Positions 17,710 to 26,506 of a stretch of DNA of 64,000 nt are shown piece by piece. The translations under genes were made by a program, and so were the position numbers. Source of the stretch: Flavobacterium johnsoniae (GTDB lineage: Bacteria > Bacteroidota > Bacteroidia > Flavobacteriales > Flavobacteriaceae); assembly GCF_001879205.1 (NCBI RefSeq), contig NZ_MLFK01000009.1, forward strand, positions 434,001 through 498,000, written 5' to 3'. The notes under the pieces were generated by a model. The model ran no database searches. It saw only the letters and a program-made list of their open reading frames with translations, and was not told the origin of the DNA. Numbering within the stretch: the first letter of the stretch is position 1; each line of letters begins with the position of its first letter.

Positions 17710-20700
17710 ATGAAAAAACCAGTTGTTAAACAACGATTACTCCATAGAATCATGAAAATAACACTATTTCAGTTTGTCTTAGCACTTGTGTTTTCAAGCT
17801 TCGCTGTGGCAAATAATGTAAATGGGCAAAAAAAATTAGATACAAAGGTTACTATTCTAGTTGAAAACTTGACTCTGGATAGTGCTTTGTCTAAAATTGA
17901 AAAGTCGGCTCATGTAAAATTTTCTTATAATTCAAGGCTTCCTCAACTAAGTCGTAAAGTAAGTATAGAAGCGAATCAGGAAACGCTTTCTAGTATTTTA
18001 AGCCGAATTTTGGTACCGTTTAATATTACATTTTCAGAAGTAAGCAATCAAATTATTTTACAAAAAACTGCAGCGGGAGATCCTTTTGCAAGCGTAGATA
18101 ATCATGATACTCTTTTTGAAGTATTAACTGCCGGACCAATCATTAAAGGTAAAGTAACAGATCAAACCGGAAGCCCGCTTCCTGGTGCGACAATTATGGC
18201 AAAAGGAACAAAGGTTGCAGTATTGACAGATTTTGATGGAAATTTCTCTATCGAAATGCCTGCAAACTCAGATAGACTTGTAATTTCTTACGTAGGTATG
18301 GAAACGAAAGAAATTGGAATCTCTAATGTTACTCCAACAATTGTTTTAAGCGAATTAGGACAAAACTTAAAAGAAGTTGTTGTTACTACAGGTTACGAAA
18401 AAACATCAAAAAGAACATTTACAGGTGCGATCAGTAAAATTTCTGGCGCAGAGTTAAAAGTTGATGGTGTAGTTGACGTAAGCCGTATGATTGAAGGTAA
18501 AGCGGCAGGGGTAACAGTACAAAACGTTACAGGGTCTTTTGGTGCTACTCCTAAAATTACAGTGCGTGGATCTTCTTCAATTTTTGGAGACACAAAACCA
18601 TTATGGGTTATTGACGGTATCGTTCAGGAAGATATCATCAATGTTTCATTTGCAGATTTAGCTTCTGGAAACTCAGCAACATTATTAAGTTCTGCAGTAG
18701 CAGGTTTAAATGCTAATGATATTCAAAGTATTGAGATTCTTAAAGATGCATCTGCTACTTCTATCTATGGTTCAAGATCATTAAATGGGGTTGTGGTTGT
18801 TACAACTAAACAAGGACGCAGAGATTCTCCATTAAAAATTAATTATTCTGTAGAGAATACAGTAAGAACAGTTCCAAGCTACACTCAATATGATATTTTA
18901 AATTCTCAGGAATCTATGAGTGTTTTTCAGGAAATGAGAACAAAAGGATACTTAGATCAAAGTTCATCATTAACAGCCAGATTTAGCGGTGTTTATGGTA
19001 TTTTAGCGAAACAAATCAACCTTTTTCAAGAGTCAAATGGTTTATATGGTGTTAAAAATGAGCAGCCTTATGTTAATGAATTTTTGAAAAAATATGAGTT
19101 AGGAAATACAGACTGGTTCAAGGTTTTATTCAGACCATCTATCACTCAAAATCACTCATTAAGTTTTTCTGGTGGTGGAAAAAACAATACATTCTATGCT
19201 TCTTTAGGATATTATACAGATCCGGGATGGACTTTGGCAGATAATGTAAAACAATTATCATCAAACATTAAAGGAACATTCTTTATCAACGACAGATTAA
19301 CAGTTACTTTATCTACTTTAGGATCTATTCGTGATCAGGAAGCTCCTGGTACTTACGAAAGTAAAAATGATGTTGTATTTGGAAAAATTACCAGAGATTT
19401 TGATATCAACCCATTCAACTATGTATTAAGTACAAGCAGAACGCTTAGACCTTATGATGAGAAAGGTAATTTAGAGTATTACCAAAATAACTGGGCTCCA
19501 ATGAACATTCTTAACGAATTGAAAAACAATACACTTGGAATTAAAGTACAAGATGTTCGTTTTCAAGGTGATTTAGATTATAAAATCAACAAAAACTTAA
19601 CGTATAATTTTACAGGTTCTGCACGTTATGCTAATACATCAAGAGAGCACAAAATTTACGAAGATTCAAATGTTGTTGCAGCTTATAATGCTGGGGTAGG
19701 AGAAAATTTAAATACTCAAATTCAAAAAGACAACGTGTTTTTATATCAAAATCCAAATGATTTAACAGCACCAAAAATTTCTGTATTGCCAAATGGTGGT
19801 TTCTTAAGAAAATACACTAACGATATGACATCTTACAATATCAGAAATAGTATTACTTATAGAAATACATTTAATGATAAACATGAAGTTGAAGGATTCT
19901 TTGGAACAGAGTTTAGATCTGTAGATAGAAATAACGACAACTTTACTGCTGCTGGTATTCAATTTGGAAAAGGACTTAGTGCATTTACTGACCCTAAATT
20001 AATTGAAAAATTAATCAATGACGGAAACTCTTACTACGATTTTGGAGCAGAAAGAGAGCGTACAGTTGGTTTCTTTGGAAAAGTAGGATATACATACGAT
20101 CGTCGATATACTGCTTCTGTTACAGGACGTTACGATGGATCTAACAGACAAGGTGACAGCGGTTCTTCTAGATGGTTGCCTACTTACACTGTGAGTGGTA
20201 AATGGAATGTAAAAGAAGAAAGTTTCATGAAAGATGTAGAGTCTGTAAATACTTTGGCACTTAGAGCTTCTTATGGTTTAACAGCTACAGCCGGACCAGC
20301 TACAAACTCATTGGCTATTTACAAAAGTTATATCACGGATCGTTTCAATACTGGAGACAGAGAAAACGCTATTCGTATTGAAGACTTACAAAACAAAGAT
20401 TTGACTTGGGAAAAACAATATGAAACAAATATTGGTTTAGACTTAGGAATGTTTAGAAACAGAGTGCAGCTTACTACAGATATTTACAGACGTAAAGCAT
20501 TTGATTTGATCGATTATGTAATTACATCAGGAGTAGGAGGACAAGAGGTTAAACAAGGAAACAATGCAGATATGGAAACAAAAGGTCTTGAGGTAGGTAT
20601 TACTACTCAAAACATTGCTTCTCAAGATTTTAAATGGTCTACTACATTGAATTTTTCTGTTTATGATCAAAAAATTACAAAATTAGCTAACAAACCAGCT

Positions 20701-21426
20701 GTATTTGATTTAATTGCTACAAATGGTGGTAATACAGTAGGACATCCTAGAAACTCATTATACTCTTACCAATTTACAGGGTTAAATAATGAAGGATTAC
20801 CAACTTTCAAATTACAAGATGGTGCTGAAAGTAATATTACAGATGCTAATTTTCAGGATACTAATGATGTTACAAAGTATTTGAAATACGAAGGATCTGT
20901 TGAGCCAAATAAATCAATTGGTCTTGCTAATACATTTACTTACAAAAACGTGACGTTATATGTATTTATCGTAGGATCAGGAGGAAATAAAGTAAGATTA
21001 AACCCAGTATACAGCAATACTTATACTGATCAAACTGTTTTCACAAAAGATTTTGCAAACAGATGGATAAATCCTGGTGACGAAAACTATACAAATGTTC
21101 CGGTTATTGCAGATAGACTAATGAATAGAAATTATGGTACAAACGATTTACAAATTGCATATAATACTTATAATTTTTCTGATGTTAGAATTGCCAGCGG
21201 TGATTTTGTAAGATTGAAAAACATCTCTCTTGCATGGGAATTTCCAAATGATTTCAAGAAAAAATTAGGATTAGGGACTTTCAATTTAAAAGGATCAGCA
21301 GTTAACCCATGGTTGATTTATTCTGATAAAAAATTAAACGGACAAGATCCTGAATTCCGTAACACAGGAGGGGTAGCTTTCCCTATTACGGCACAATATA
21401 CATTTGCAATAAATCTTTCATTTTAA
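17710..21426 (+). CDS. SusC/RagA-family TonB-linked outer-membrane protein with STN domain
   Basis: This is the channel of a SusCD uptake complex, 1238 residues long. After a signal peptide come an STN domain (about 42-120; LTLDSALSKIEKSAHVKFSY), a carboxypeptidase-regulatory-like domain (about 148-215; GKVTDQTGSPLPGATIMAKG) and the plug (VIDGI and LKDASATSIYGSRSLNGVV). A large beta-barrel follows to the C-terminus (ITAQYTFAINLSF). The STN domain is the feature of transducers that signal to FecR-type anti-sigma factors, matching the neighbours. The substrate is not evident from the sequence. SusD follows 14 nt downstream. Confidence 0.95.
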   Translation: MKKPVVKQRLLHRIMKITLFQFVLALVFSSFAVANNVNGQKKLDTKVTILVENLTLDSALSKIEKSAHVKFSYNSRLPQLSRKVSIEANQETLSSILSRILVPFNITFSEVSNQIILQKTAAGDPFASVDNHDTLFEVLTAGPIIKGKVTDQTGSPLPGATIMAKGTKVAVLTDFDGNFSIEMPANSDRLVISYVGMETKEIGISNVTPTIVLSELGQNLKEVVVTTGYEKTSKRTFTGAISKISGAELKVDGVVDVSRMIEGKAAGVTVQNVTGSFGATPKITVRGSSSIFGDTKPLWVIDGIVQEDIINVSFADLASGNSATLLSSAVAGLNANDIQSIEILKDASATSIYGSRSLNGVVVVTTKQGRRDSPLKINYSVENTVRTVPSYTQYDILNSQESMSVFQEMRTKGYLDQSSSLTARFSGVYGILAKQINLFQESNGLYGVKNEQPYVNEFLKKYELGNTDWFKVLFRPSITQNHSLSFSGGGKNNTFYASLGYYTDPGWTLADNVKQLSSNIKGTFFINDRLTVTLSTLGSIRDQEAPGTYESKNDVVFGKITRDFDINPFNYVLSTSRTLRPYDEKGNLEYYQNNWAPMNILNELKNNTLGIKVQDVRFQGDLDYKINKNLTYNFTGSARYANTSREHKIYEDSNVVAAYNAGVGENLNTQIQKDNVFLYQNPNDLTAPKISVLPNGGFLRKYTNDMTSYNIRNSITYRNTFNDKHEVEGFFGTEFRSVDRNNDNFTAAGIQFGKGLSAFTDPKLIEKLINDGNSYYDFGAERERTVGFFGKVGYTYDRRYTASVTGRYDGSNRQGDSGSSRWLPTYTVSGKWNVKEESFMKDVESVNTLALRASYGLTATAGPATNSLAIYKSYITDRFNTGDRENAIRIEDLQNKDLTWEKQYETNIGLDLGMFRNRVQLTTDIYRRKAFDLIDYVITSGVGGQEVKQGNNADMETKGLEVGITTQNIASQDFKWSTTLNFSVYDQKITKLANKPAVFDLIATNGGNTVGHPRNSLYSYQFTGLNNEGLPTFKLQDGAESNITDANFQDTNDVTKYLKYEGSVEPNKSIGLANTFTYKNVTLYVFIVGSGGNKVRLNPVYSNTYTDQTVFTKDFANRWINPGDENYTNVPVIADRLMNRNYGTNDLQIAYNTYNFSDVRIASGDFVRLKNISLAWEFPNDFKKKLGLGTFNLKGSAVNPWLIYSDKKLNGQDPEFRNTGGVAFPITAQYTFAINLSF

Positions 21427-21440
21427 CAATAAAATTGATT

Positions 21441-22928
21441 ATGAAAAATATAAAAATAACACTCTCATTATTATTAATGATTGGACTTAGCAGCTGTGAT
21501 GATTTTCTTTCAGAAATACCAGATAACAGAACACAAATAGATACGCCTGAAAAAGTATCAGAATTACTAGTTACGGCTTATCCAAACAGATCTTATTTGC
21601 CAATTGCAGAGGTAATGTCGGATAACGTTTTTGATACTGAGTCACAAGTTGTAACAAGTATCATTAATGAGGAAAGCTTTAACTGGGAAATGCATTCCCA
21701 GATTGGTAATGATAGTGAAAATGCATTCTGGACAGCATCATACGAAGCGATCGCAGCGGCAAACCAGGCTTTGGAAGCTATTGAAAAATTAGGTAGCCCT
21801 GCAAGTTTAAATCCGCAAAAAGGAGAAGCATTAATAGCAAGAGCTTACAATCATTTTATGCTGGTTCAGTTATGGGCAAACCGATATAATCCTGCCACGG
21901 CAGCTACAGATTTAGGTGTGCCGTATGTAACAAAACCAGAAACAGAATTATTAGCGAAATACAAACGTAATACGGTTAAGGAAGTATTTGATTTTATTGA
22001 GCAGGATATCAATGAAGGTTTGAAATATGTTACAAATGAGTATAAAGAGCCTAAATTTCATTTCAACATTGATGCATCTAAAGCTTTTGCAGCCCGTTTT
22101 TACTTAATAAAAGGAGATTGGGATAAAGTACTTGAATTTAGCGAATCGCTTGGTTCTAAACCAACAAAAATTAGAAACTGGACTGCTTTTAATGCGGTAG
22201 CTTTTGCTTCAATGGCTATTGAATATTCAAGGGCAGAACAAGAAACTAATTTATTGATCAGTTATCCAAATTCAATTGCTAACAGAGTTGCAACGTACAG
22301 ATTCAGTCTTCCTGGAAATAAATCAGATGAATTATTAGGAACCCAGACAAACATGTGGGGTAAAGCCAATTTAATTAGAGCTAATGGTCAGTATTTTGGA
22401 GGTACAAATGTATTTACTCCTAAGCTTTATGAGTATTTTAAATATACGAACTTAACATCTGGTACAGGTATTCCTTATACAGCGACTGTATTATTTAGTA
22501 ATGACGAATTATACTTAAACCGTATCGAGGCATTAGTAATGAAAAACAGAATGGCAGAAGCGAATACTGAGTTAGGATACTTTTTAGGAACCAGAACTAC
22601 TGGATATAATCCTGCAACAGATTTATTGAATGAAACAGTAGTAACCACAAAATATCCTGTAATTCCTAATGAGTTTACTCCGTTCTATACCTTAACTCCT
22701 GTTCAGGCTTCTTATATTAAAGCAATTGCCGAAGCAAGAAGAAAAGATTTTCTTCGTGAAGGTACTAGATGGTTTGATATTAAGCGTTTTAACCTTGTAG
22801 TAACGCATAATACGCTTCAATTCGGTAAAATAACTAGAGGCAACGTTTTAGAGAAAGACGACAAAAGAAGAGCGTTACAAATTCCGCTTAGAGCTTCAGA
22901 CAACGGTATTGAAAAAAATCCTAGATAA
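21441..22928 (+). CDS. SusD/RagB-family nutrient-uptake lipoprotein
   Basis: This is the surface-exposed lipoprotein lid of the SusC channel, about 495 residues long. A lipobox is seen in MIGLSSCDDFL, with acidic residues just after the Cys, as in surface-exported Bacteroidetes lipoproteins. Internal TPR-like helices (AFWTASYEAIAAANQALEAI) and the C-terminal ARRKDFLREGTRWFDIKRF are SusD hallmarks. I use the ATG at 21441; an in-frame TTG at 21435 is less likely. It is 20 nt before the zinc-hydrolase gene, in one operon with susC. Confidence 0.94.
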   Translation: MKNIKITLSLLLMIGLSSCDDFLSEIPDNRTQIDTPEKVSELLVTAYPNRSYLPIAEVMSDNVFDTESQVVTSIINEESFNWEMHSQIGNDSENAFWTASYEAIAAANQALEAIEKLGSPASLNPQKGEALIARAYNHFMLVQLWANRYNPATAATDLGVPYVTKPETELLAKYKRNTVKEVFDFIEQDINEGLKYVTNEYKEPKFHFNIDASKAFAARFYLIKGDWDKVLEFSESLGSKPTKIRNWTAFNAVAFASMAIEYSRAEQETNLLISYPNSIANRVATYRFSLPGNKSDELLGTQTNMWGKANLIRANGQYFGGTNVFTPKLYEYFKYTNLTSGTGIPYTATVLFSNDELYLNRIEALVMKNRMAEANTELGYFLGTRTTGYNPATDLLNETVVTTKYPVIPNEFTPFYTLTPVQASYIKAIAEARRKDFLREGTRWFDIKRFNLVVTHNTLQFGKITRGNVLEKDDKRRALQIPLRASDNGIEKNPR

Positions 22929-22948
22929 ATTTTTAATTAGAAAGTATT

Positions 22949-23806
22949 ATGAAAATATTCAAAACATATAAAACAGTTGTAATTGCTGGAGTTTTACTTC
23001 TTGCATCTTGCGCTCAGGAGGATCAGCCAAAAGAAAGTCAATTAGATTTTTCAGTACCGGTAAAAACAGATTTAGATAAATGGATTGGTACTAATTTCTT
23101 AGATCCGTATAATATTGCGGTATACTACGAGTGGAACCAAAACTTAGTAGACAATAACAAGTATTTATTTCCGCCTTTAGTAACAAAAGTACAGCCGGCA
23201 ATGGAAGTAGTTAAGAAAATCTGGATCGATAGTTATACCACTATTGGAGGAGTAAACTTTGTTAAAAAAGTGGCTCCAAGAGAATTTGTACTTGTTGGAG
23301 GTGTAAACTTAAATACAAACGGTACAGTTACATTAGGTCTTGCAGAAGCAGGTCAGAGAGTTTCTCTTTTTCAAATTGATAACCTGAACAAAAAAAGCAG
23401 AGCAAGTGTAACGCAGTTTATTCATACTATTCAACACGAATATGTGCATATTTTAAACCAAACAAGACCTTTTGATGAGCAGGCTTGGGCAAAACTTACA
23501 CCATCAGGATATACTTCAACATGGTATAATGAACCAATTGCTACCTCAAGATCATTAGGGTTTATAACAAGTTATGCGAGATTAAATATTTATGAGGATT
23601 TTGCCGAAACTGCTGCTACAATTTTAACAAGTTCAAAAGCAGAATATGATGCAATATTGGCTGGTGTTACAGATGCAACTGCCAAAGCTAACATTAAAGC
23701 AAAAGAAGCAATTGTTGTTAAATATTATAAAGATGCTTATAATGTAGATTTCTATGCTTTAAGAGATGAAGCTCAGAAAAATACAGATGCTGTAATAAAT
23801 AATTAA
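22949..23806 (+). CDS. Zinc metallohydrolase-like lipoprotein of a SusCD locus
   Basis: This 285-residue lipoprotein (LLLASCAQEDQ) has the zinc motif HEYVH at residues 163-167. It matches my recollection of the family called substrate import-associated zinc metallohydrolase lipoprotein, which occurs beside SusC/SusD genes. It may cut or bind the imported molecule, perhaps a peptide; the substrate is unknown. Downstream it has EDFAETAATIL, a possible third zinc ligand region. It lies between susD and the DUF4302-like gene with short gaps, so it is probably surface-exposed and co-transcribed. Confidence 0.8.
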   Translation: MKIFKTYKTVVIAGVLLLASCAQEDQPKESQLDFSVPVKTDLDKWIGTNFLDPYNIAVYYEWNQNLVDNNKYLFPPLVTKVQPAMEVVKKIWIDSYTTIGGVNFVKKVAPREFVLVGGVNLNTNGTVTLGLAEAGQRVSLFQIDNLNKKSRASVTQFIHTIQHEYVHILNQTRPFDEQAWAKLTPSGYTSTWYNEPIATSRSLGFITSYARLNIYEDFAETAATILTSSKAEYDAILAGVTDATAKANIKAKEAIVVKYYKDAYNVDFYALRDEAQKNTDAVINN

Positions 23807-23835
23807 GAAATTAAATTTTTATAAAAATCAATATT

Positions 23836-25179
23836 ATGAAAGCAAAATATATATATAAGTGCTTAATGATTTCTTTCGCAGCCTTGCTGTTGGGGTCATG
23901 CTCAAGCCCTGAGGTAGACGCAAAATTTGATCAAAATGCGACTGAACGACTAAGCGGCCGTCAAAAAGAATTAAATGATTTACTGCTTTCATCAGCAGAA
24001 GGATGGAAAGCGGTTTATTATACGGATAGTACACAATTAGGTGGATGGACACATTTATTTAAATTCCTTCCGGCAGGAAAAGTTGAGATGGCATCTGATT
24101 TTGACAGCGATACAGGGGTTTATCAAAGCCAGTATGATATTCAGGTAGGAAGTACAGTGAGTTTAGTTTTTACAACAGAAAACAGAATTCATCTTTTGTC
24201 TAACGCTGCTGATTATCCTACAGCTGGACTTCTTGCAAAAGGGTATCTGGGTGACTTTCAGTTTTACTACTACGGACAAAAGAATGGTGATATTATTTTT
24301 AGAACCAATAGAAATGGGCATTTTCTGCGTTTTGTAAAAGCAACACCGCAAGACTGGGCAGATTTACCAAAAAATACGCCAATGATCAACAATATTACGG
24401 GTGATATGTTTAGTCCGCTGTTTAGATTATTAGAAATTAATGACGGAACAACGACAAAAAACTACGATTTCGATTATAATACGGATGCTCGTTTTGGTAC
24501 AGGATATTCTATAGAACCGGGTGTTAACGTTAGTTATGATCTTGCTTTTTCATTTAATCCTACAGGAGCTTTTTCAAAGATTCCATTAGATGTTAAAGGT
24601 CAAAAGCTTACAGATTTTGTTTATAATAGTACCAATAATACTTTTGTGGCTACTGGAACAAATGGAGTTAGTGCAACAGTTAAATATACAAATGCACCGC
24701 CAATAGTAACAGATGACTATAAGATTTTATTAAACGGAAAAGGAAATCCTCAAATGGTTGTGGCGTATATAGCAGCTAACTTATATACGGCTCCATCTAC
24801 TTCAGATTATTTTAGATACTTAATTAGTAAAGTAAATGCAACATTACCTGCGGCGCAGTCTATTGCCAGAGTACAATTAGTGTTTAATAATGCATCTAAT
24901 CAAACTTTTATCCAATATCAATTTAATGGAGGTAAAGCAGCTATAAGCCATTTGGTAACAACTGTTGAAGATGCTGCAAATAAAACTATTATCTTGAAAG
25001 ACGCAGGCTGGACAGTAGCGCCGGCAGCATACGCTTTCTTAAAAGATATAGACAATGAATTAACAAATCCAAAAGGTTTGTATATTAAGAAAGAAAGTTT
25101 TAGAATTACTTTTAGTAACGTTGTCTGGACACTTACAAGTGCTTCAAGCAGTTTTAGAATGACATCTTACCAATTGTAA
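23836..25179 (+). CDS. DUF4302-like lipoprotein
   Basis: This 447-residue lipoprotein (ALLLGSCSSPEVDAKFD) has an N-terminal part like DUF4302 proteins (RLSGRQKELNDLLLSSAEGWKA, followed by WTHLFKFLPAGKVEMASDFD). This family is often found in SusCD loci, but its function is unknown. The 29-nt gap after the zinc hydrolase and the terminator just downstream mark it as the last gene of the uptake operon. It could be an accessory binding protein that helps present the substrate. Confidence 0.75.
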   Translation: MKAKYIYKCLMISFAALLLGSCSSPEVDAKFDQNATERLSGRQKELNDLLLSSAEGWKAVYYTDSTQLGGWTHLFKFLPAGKVEMASDFDSDTGVYQSQYDIQVGSTVSLVFTTENRIHLLSNAADYPTAGLLAKGYLGDFQFYYYGQKNGDIIFRTNRNGHFLRFVKATPQDWADLPKNTPMINNITGDMFSPLFRLLEINDGTTTKNYDFDYNTDARFGTGYSIEPGVNVSYDLAFSFNPTGAFSKIPLDVKGQKLTDFVYNSTNNTFVATGTNGVSATVKYTNAPPIVTDDYKILLNGKGNPQMVVAYIAANLYTAPSTSDYFRYLISKVNATLPAAQSIARVQLVFNNASNQTFIQYQFNGGKAAISHLVTTVEDAANKTIILKDAGWTVAPAAYAFLKDIDNELTNPKGLYIKKESFRITFSNVVWTLTSASSSFRMTSYQL

Positions 25180-25187
25180 TATTAAAT

Positions 25188-25222
25188 AAAAAAGCAGCTC
25201 ATTTTTTGAGTTGCTTTTTTTA
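25188..25222 (+). terminator. Intrinsic terminator of the uptake operon
   Basis: AAAAAAGCAGCTC (25188-25200) pairs with GAGTTGCTTTTTT (25208-25220) with a T-rich tail. A near-identical hairpin follows the next gene. Confidence 0.85.
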
Positions 25223-25242
25223 AACTAATAAAAAGCAGAAAA

Positions 25243-25515
25243 ATGAAAAAATACATTACACTACCGAATGTCATTATCTTTTTATGGGGCCCATTATATG
25301 TAGCGATATCAGTACTGTATCCTGATTATACAAGATATTATTTGTATTTGTCAATTATACTTGTTATCCCAATGATAATTAGAAACCTTGTAATACAAAG
25401 AAGAGAAGACAAACTAAATGGTACGGCACAATTGCAAACCTCAATTTATAGTATATTGATTTCGGCTGTAATACTGGGAGTATTGTTTTTTGCTGCAAAA
25501 CAAAATCACTTGTAA
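25243..25515 (+). CDS. Small membrane protein, unknown
   Basis: I do not recognise this 90-residue protein. It has about three membrane segments: VIIFLWGPLYVAISVLYP, YYLYLSIILVIPMII and SIYSILISAVILGVLFFAA. A short basic loop (QRREDKLNG) lies between the second and third. It stands alone between two almost identical terminators, so it may be a separately transcribed or inserted single-gene unit. Its closeness to the uptake operon is suggestive but gives no function. Confidence 0.65.
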   Translation: MKKYITLPNVIIFLWGPLYVAISVLYPDYTRYYLYLSIILVIPMIIRNLVIQRREDKLNGTAQLQTSIYSILISAVILGVLFFAAKQNHL

Positions 25516-25545
25516 TAATTTTAGTTTTAATTTTTATTTTGAAGG

Positions 25546-25577
25546 AAGCAGCTCATCTTTTTGAGTTGCTTTTTTTT
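25546..25577 (+). terminator. Intrinsic terminator, near copy of the previous one
   Basis: AAGCAGCTCA (25546-25555) pairs with TGAGTTGCTT (25562-25571), followed by T residues. The loop and stem nearly match the hairpin at 25188-25222, indicating duplication. Confidence 0.85.
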
Positions 25578-25642
25578 ATTGCAAAAAGTAAGATTCCAGA
25601 CCATTTTTTAGATTACAAATTTTATTAAACGCCCAAATAATC

Positions 25643-25650
25643 TATATTTG
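25643..25650 (+). promoter_or_regulatory. -7 box for fabG
   Basis: TATATTTG matches TAnnTTTG and ends 31 nt before the fabG ATG. A -33 TTG is not obvious. Confidence 0.45.
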
Positions 25651-25681
25651 TATTTCGAAAAATAAAAACGAATACCTCAAT

Positions 25682-26428
25682 ATGAAATTACTAGAAGGAA
25701 AAGTTGCAATTATTACCGGTGCAAGCCGCGGAATTGGAAAAGGAATTGCTGAAGTTTTTGCTAAACATGGAGCAAACGTAGCTTTTACATACAGCTCATC
25801 TGCAGCTTCTGCAGAAGCTTTAGAAGCAGAATTAAATAGTTTAGGAGTTAAAGCTAAAGGATACCAATCTAATGCAGCCGATTTTAACGAAGCACAAACT
25901 TTTGTTGACGCTGTTTTAGCTGATTTTGGAACTGTAGATATTTTGATCAACAATGCCGGAATTACAAAAGATAATTTGCTTATGCGTATGTCTGAAGCAG
26001 ATTTCGATCAGGTTATCGACGTAAACTTGAAATCTGTTTTTAATATGACAAAAGCAATTCAAAAAACTTTCTTAAAGCAGCGTGCAGGTTCTATTATCAA
26101 TATTAGTTCTGTTGTTGGAGTTTCCGGAAATGCGGGGCAGACTAACTATGCAGCTTCAAAAGCCGGAGCAATTGGTTTTACAAAATCAGTAGCTTTAGAA
26201 TTAGGATCTCGTAATATTCGTTGCAACGCAATCGCGCCTGGTTTCATCGAAACCGAAATGACTGCAAAATTATCTGAAGATGTAGTAAAAGGATGGAGAG
26301 AAGGAATTCCGTTGAAACGCGGCGGAACAACAGAAGATGTAGCAAATGCTTGTCTTTTCTTAGCTTCAGACATGAGTGCTTACATTACAGGACAAGTTCT
26401 TAATGTTTGTGGAGGAATGCTTACTTAA
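25682..26428 (+). CDS. fabG: 3-oxoacyl-[acyl-carrier-protein] reductase
   Basis: FabG reduces 3-ketoacyl-ACP in fatty-acid elongation using NADPH. The 248-residue short-chain dehydrogenase has the nucleotide-binding TGASRGIGKG (near residues 12-21), the NNAGIT segment, and the catalytic Ser-Tyr-Lys in INISSVVGVSGNAGQTNYAASKAG. It ends with ITGQVLNVCGGMLT, as FabG proteins do. It stands alone behind its own promoter box, and the VWA gene follows after 78 nt. Confidence 0.95.
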   Translation: MKLLEGKVAIITGASRGIGKGIAEVFAKHGANVAFTYSSSAASAEALEAELNSLGVKAKGYQSNAADFNEAQTFVDAVLADFGTVDILINNAGITKDNLLMRMSEADFDQVIDVNLKSVFNMTKAIQKTFLKQRAGSIINISSVVGVSGNAGQTNYAASKAGAIGFTKSVALELGSRNIRCNAIAPGFIETEMTAKLSEDVVKGWREGIPLKRGGTTEDVANACLFLASDMSAYITGQVLNVCGGMLT

Positions 26429-26470
26429 TAAGTTGATTGTTAATGGTTTTTTGTTTATTGTTCTGCAACC

Positions 26471-26498
26471 AAAAACTATAAACTAAAAACTATAAACC
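26471..26498. repeat. 14-nt tandem repeat before the VWA gene
   Basis: Two 14-nt units, AAAAACTATAAACT and AAAAACTATAAACC, sit head to tail, ending 8 nt before the start codon. It is one of several 7- or 14-nt periodic spacers in this window. Confidence 0.7.
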
Positions 26499-26506
26499 AA
26501 ATATAT

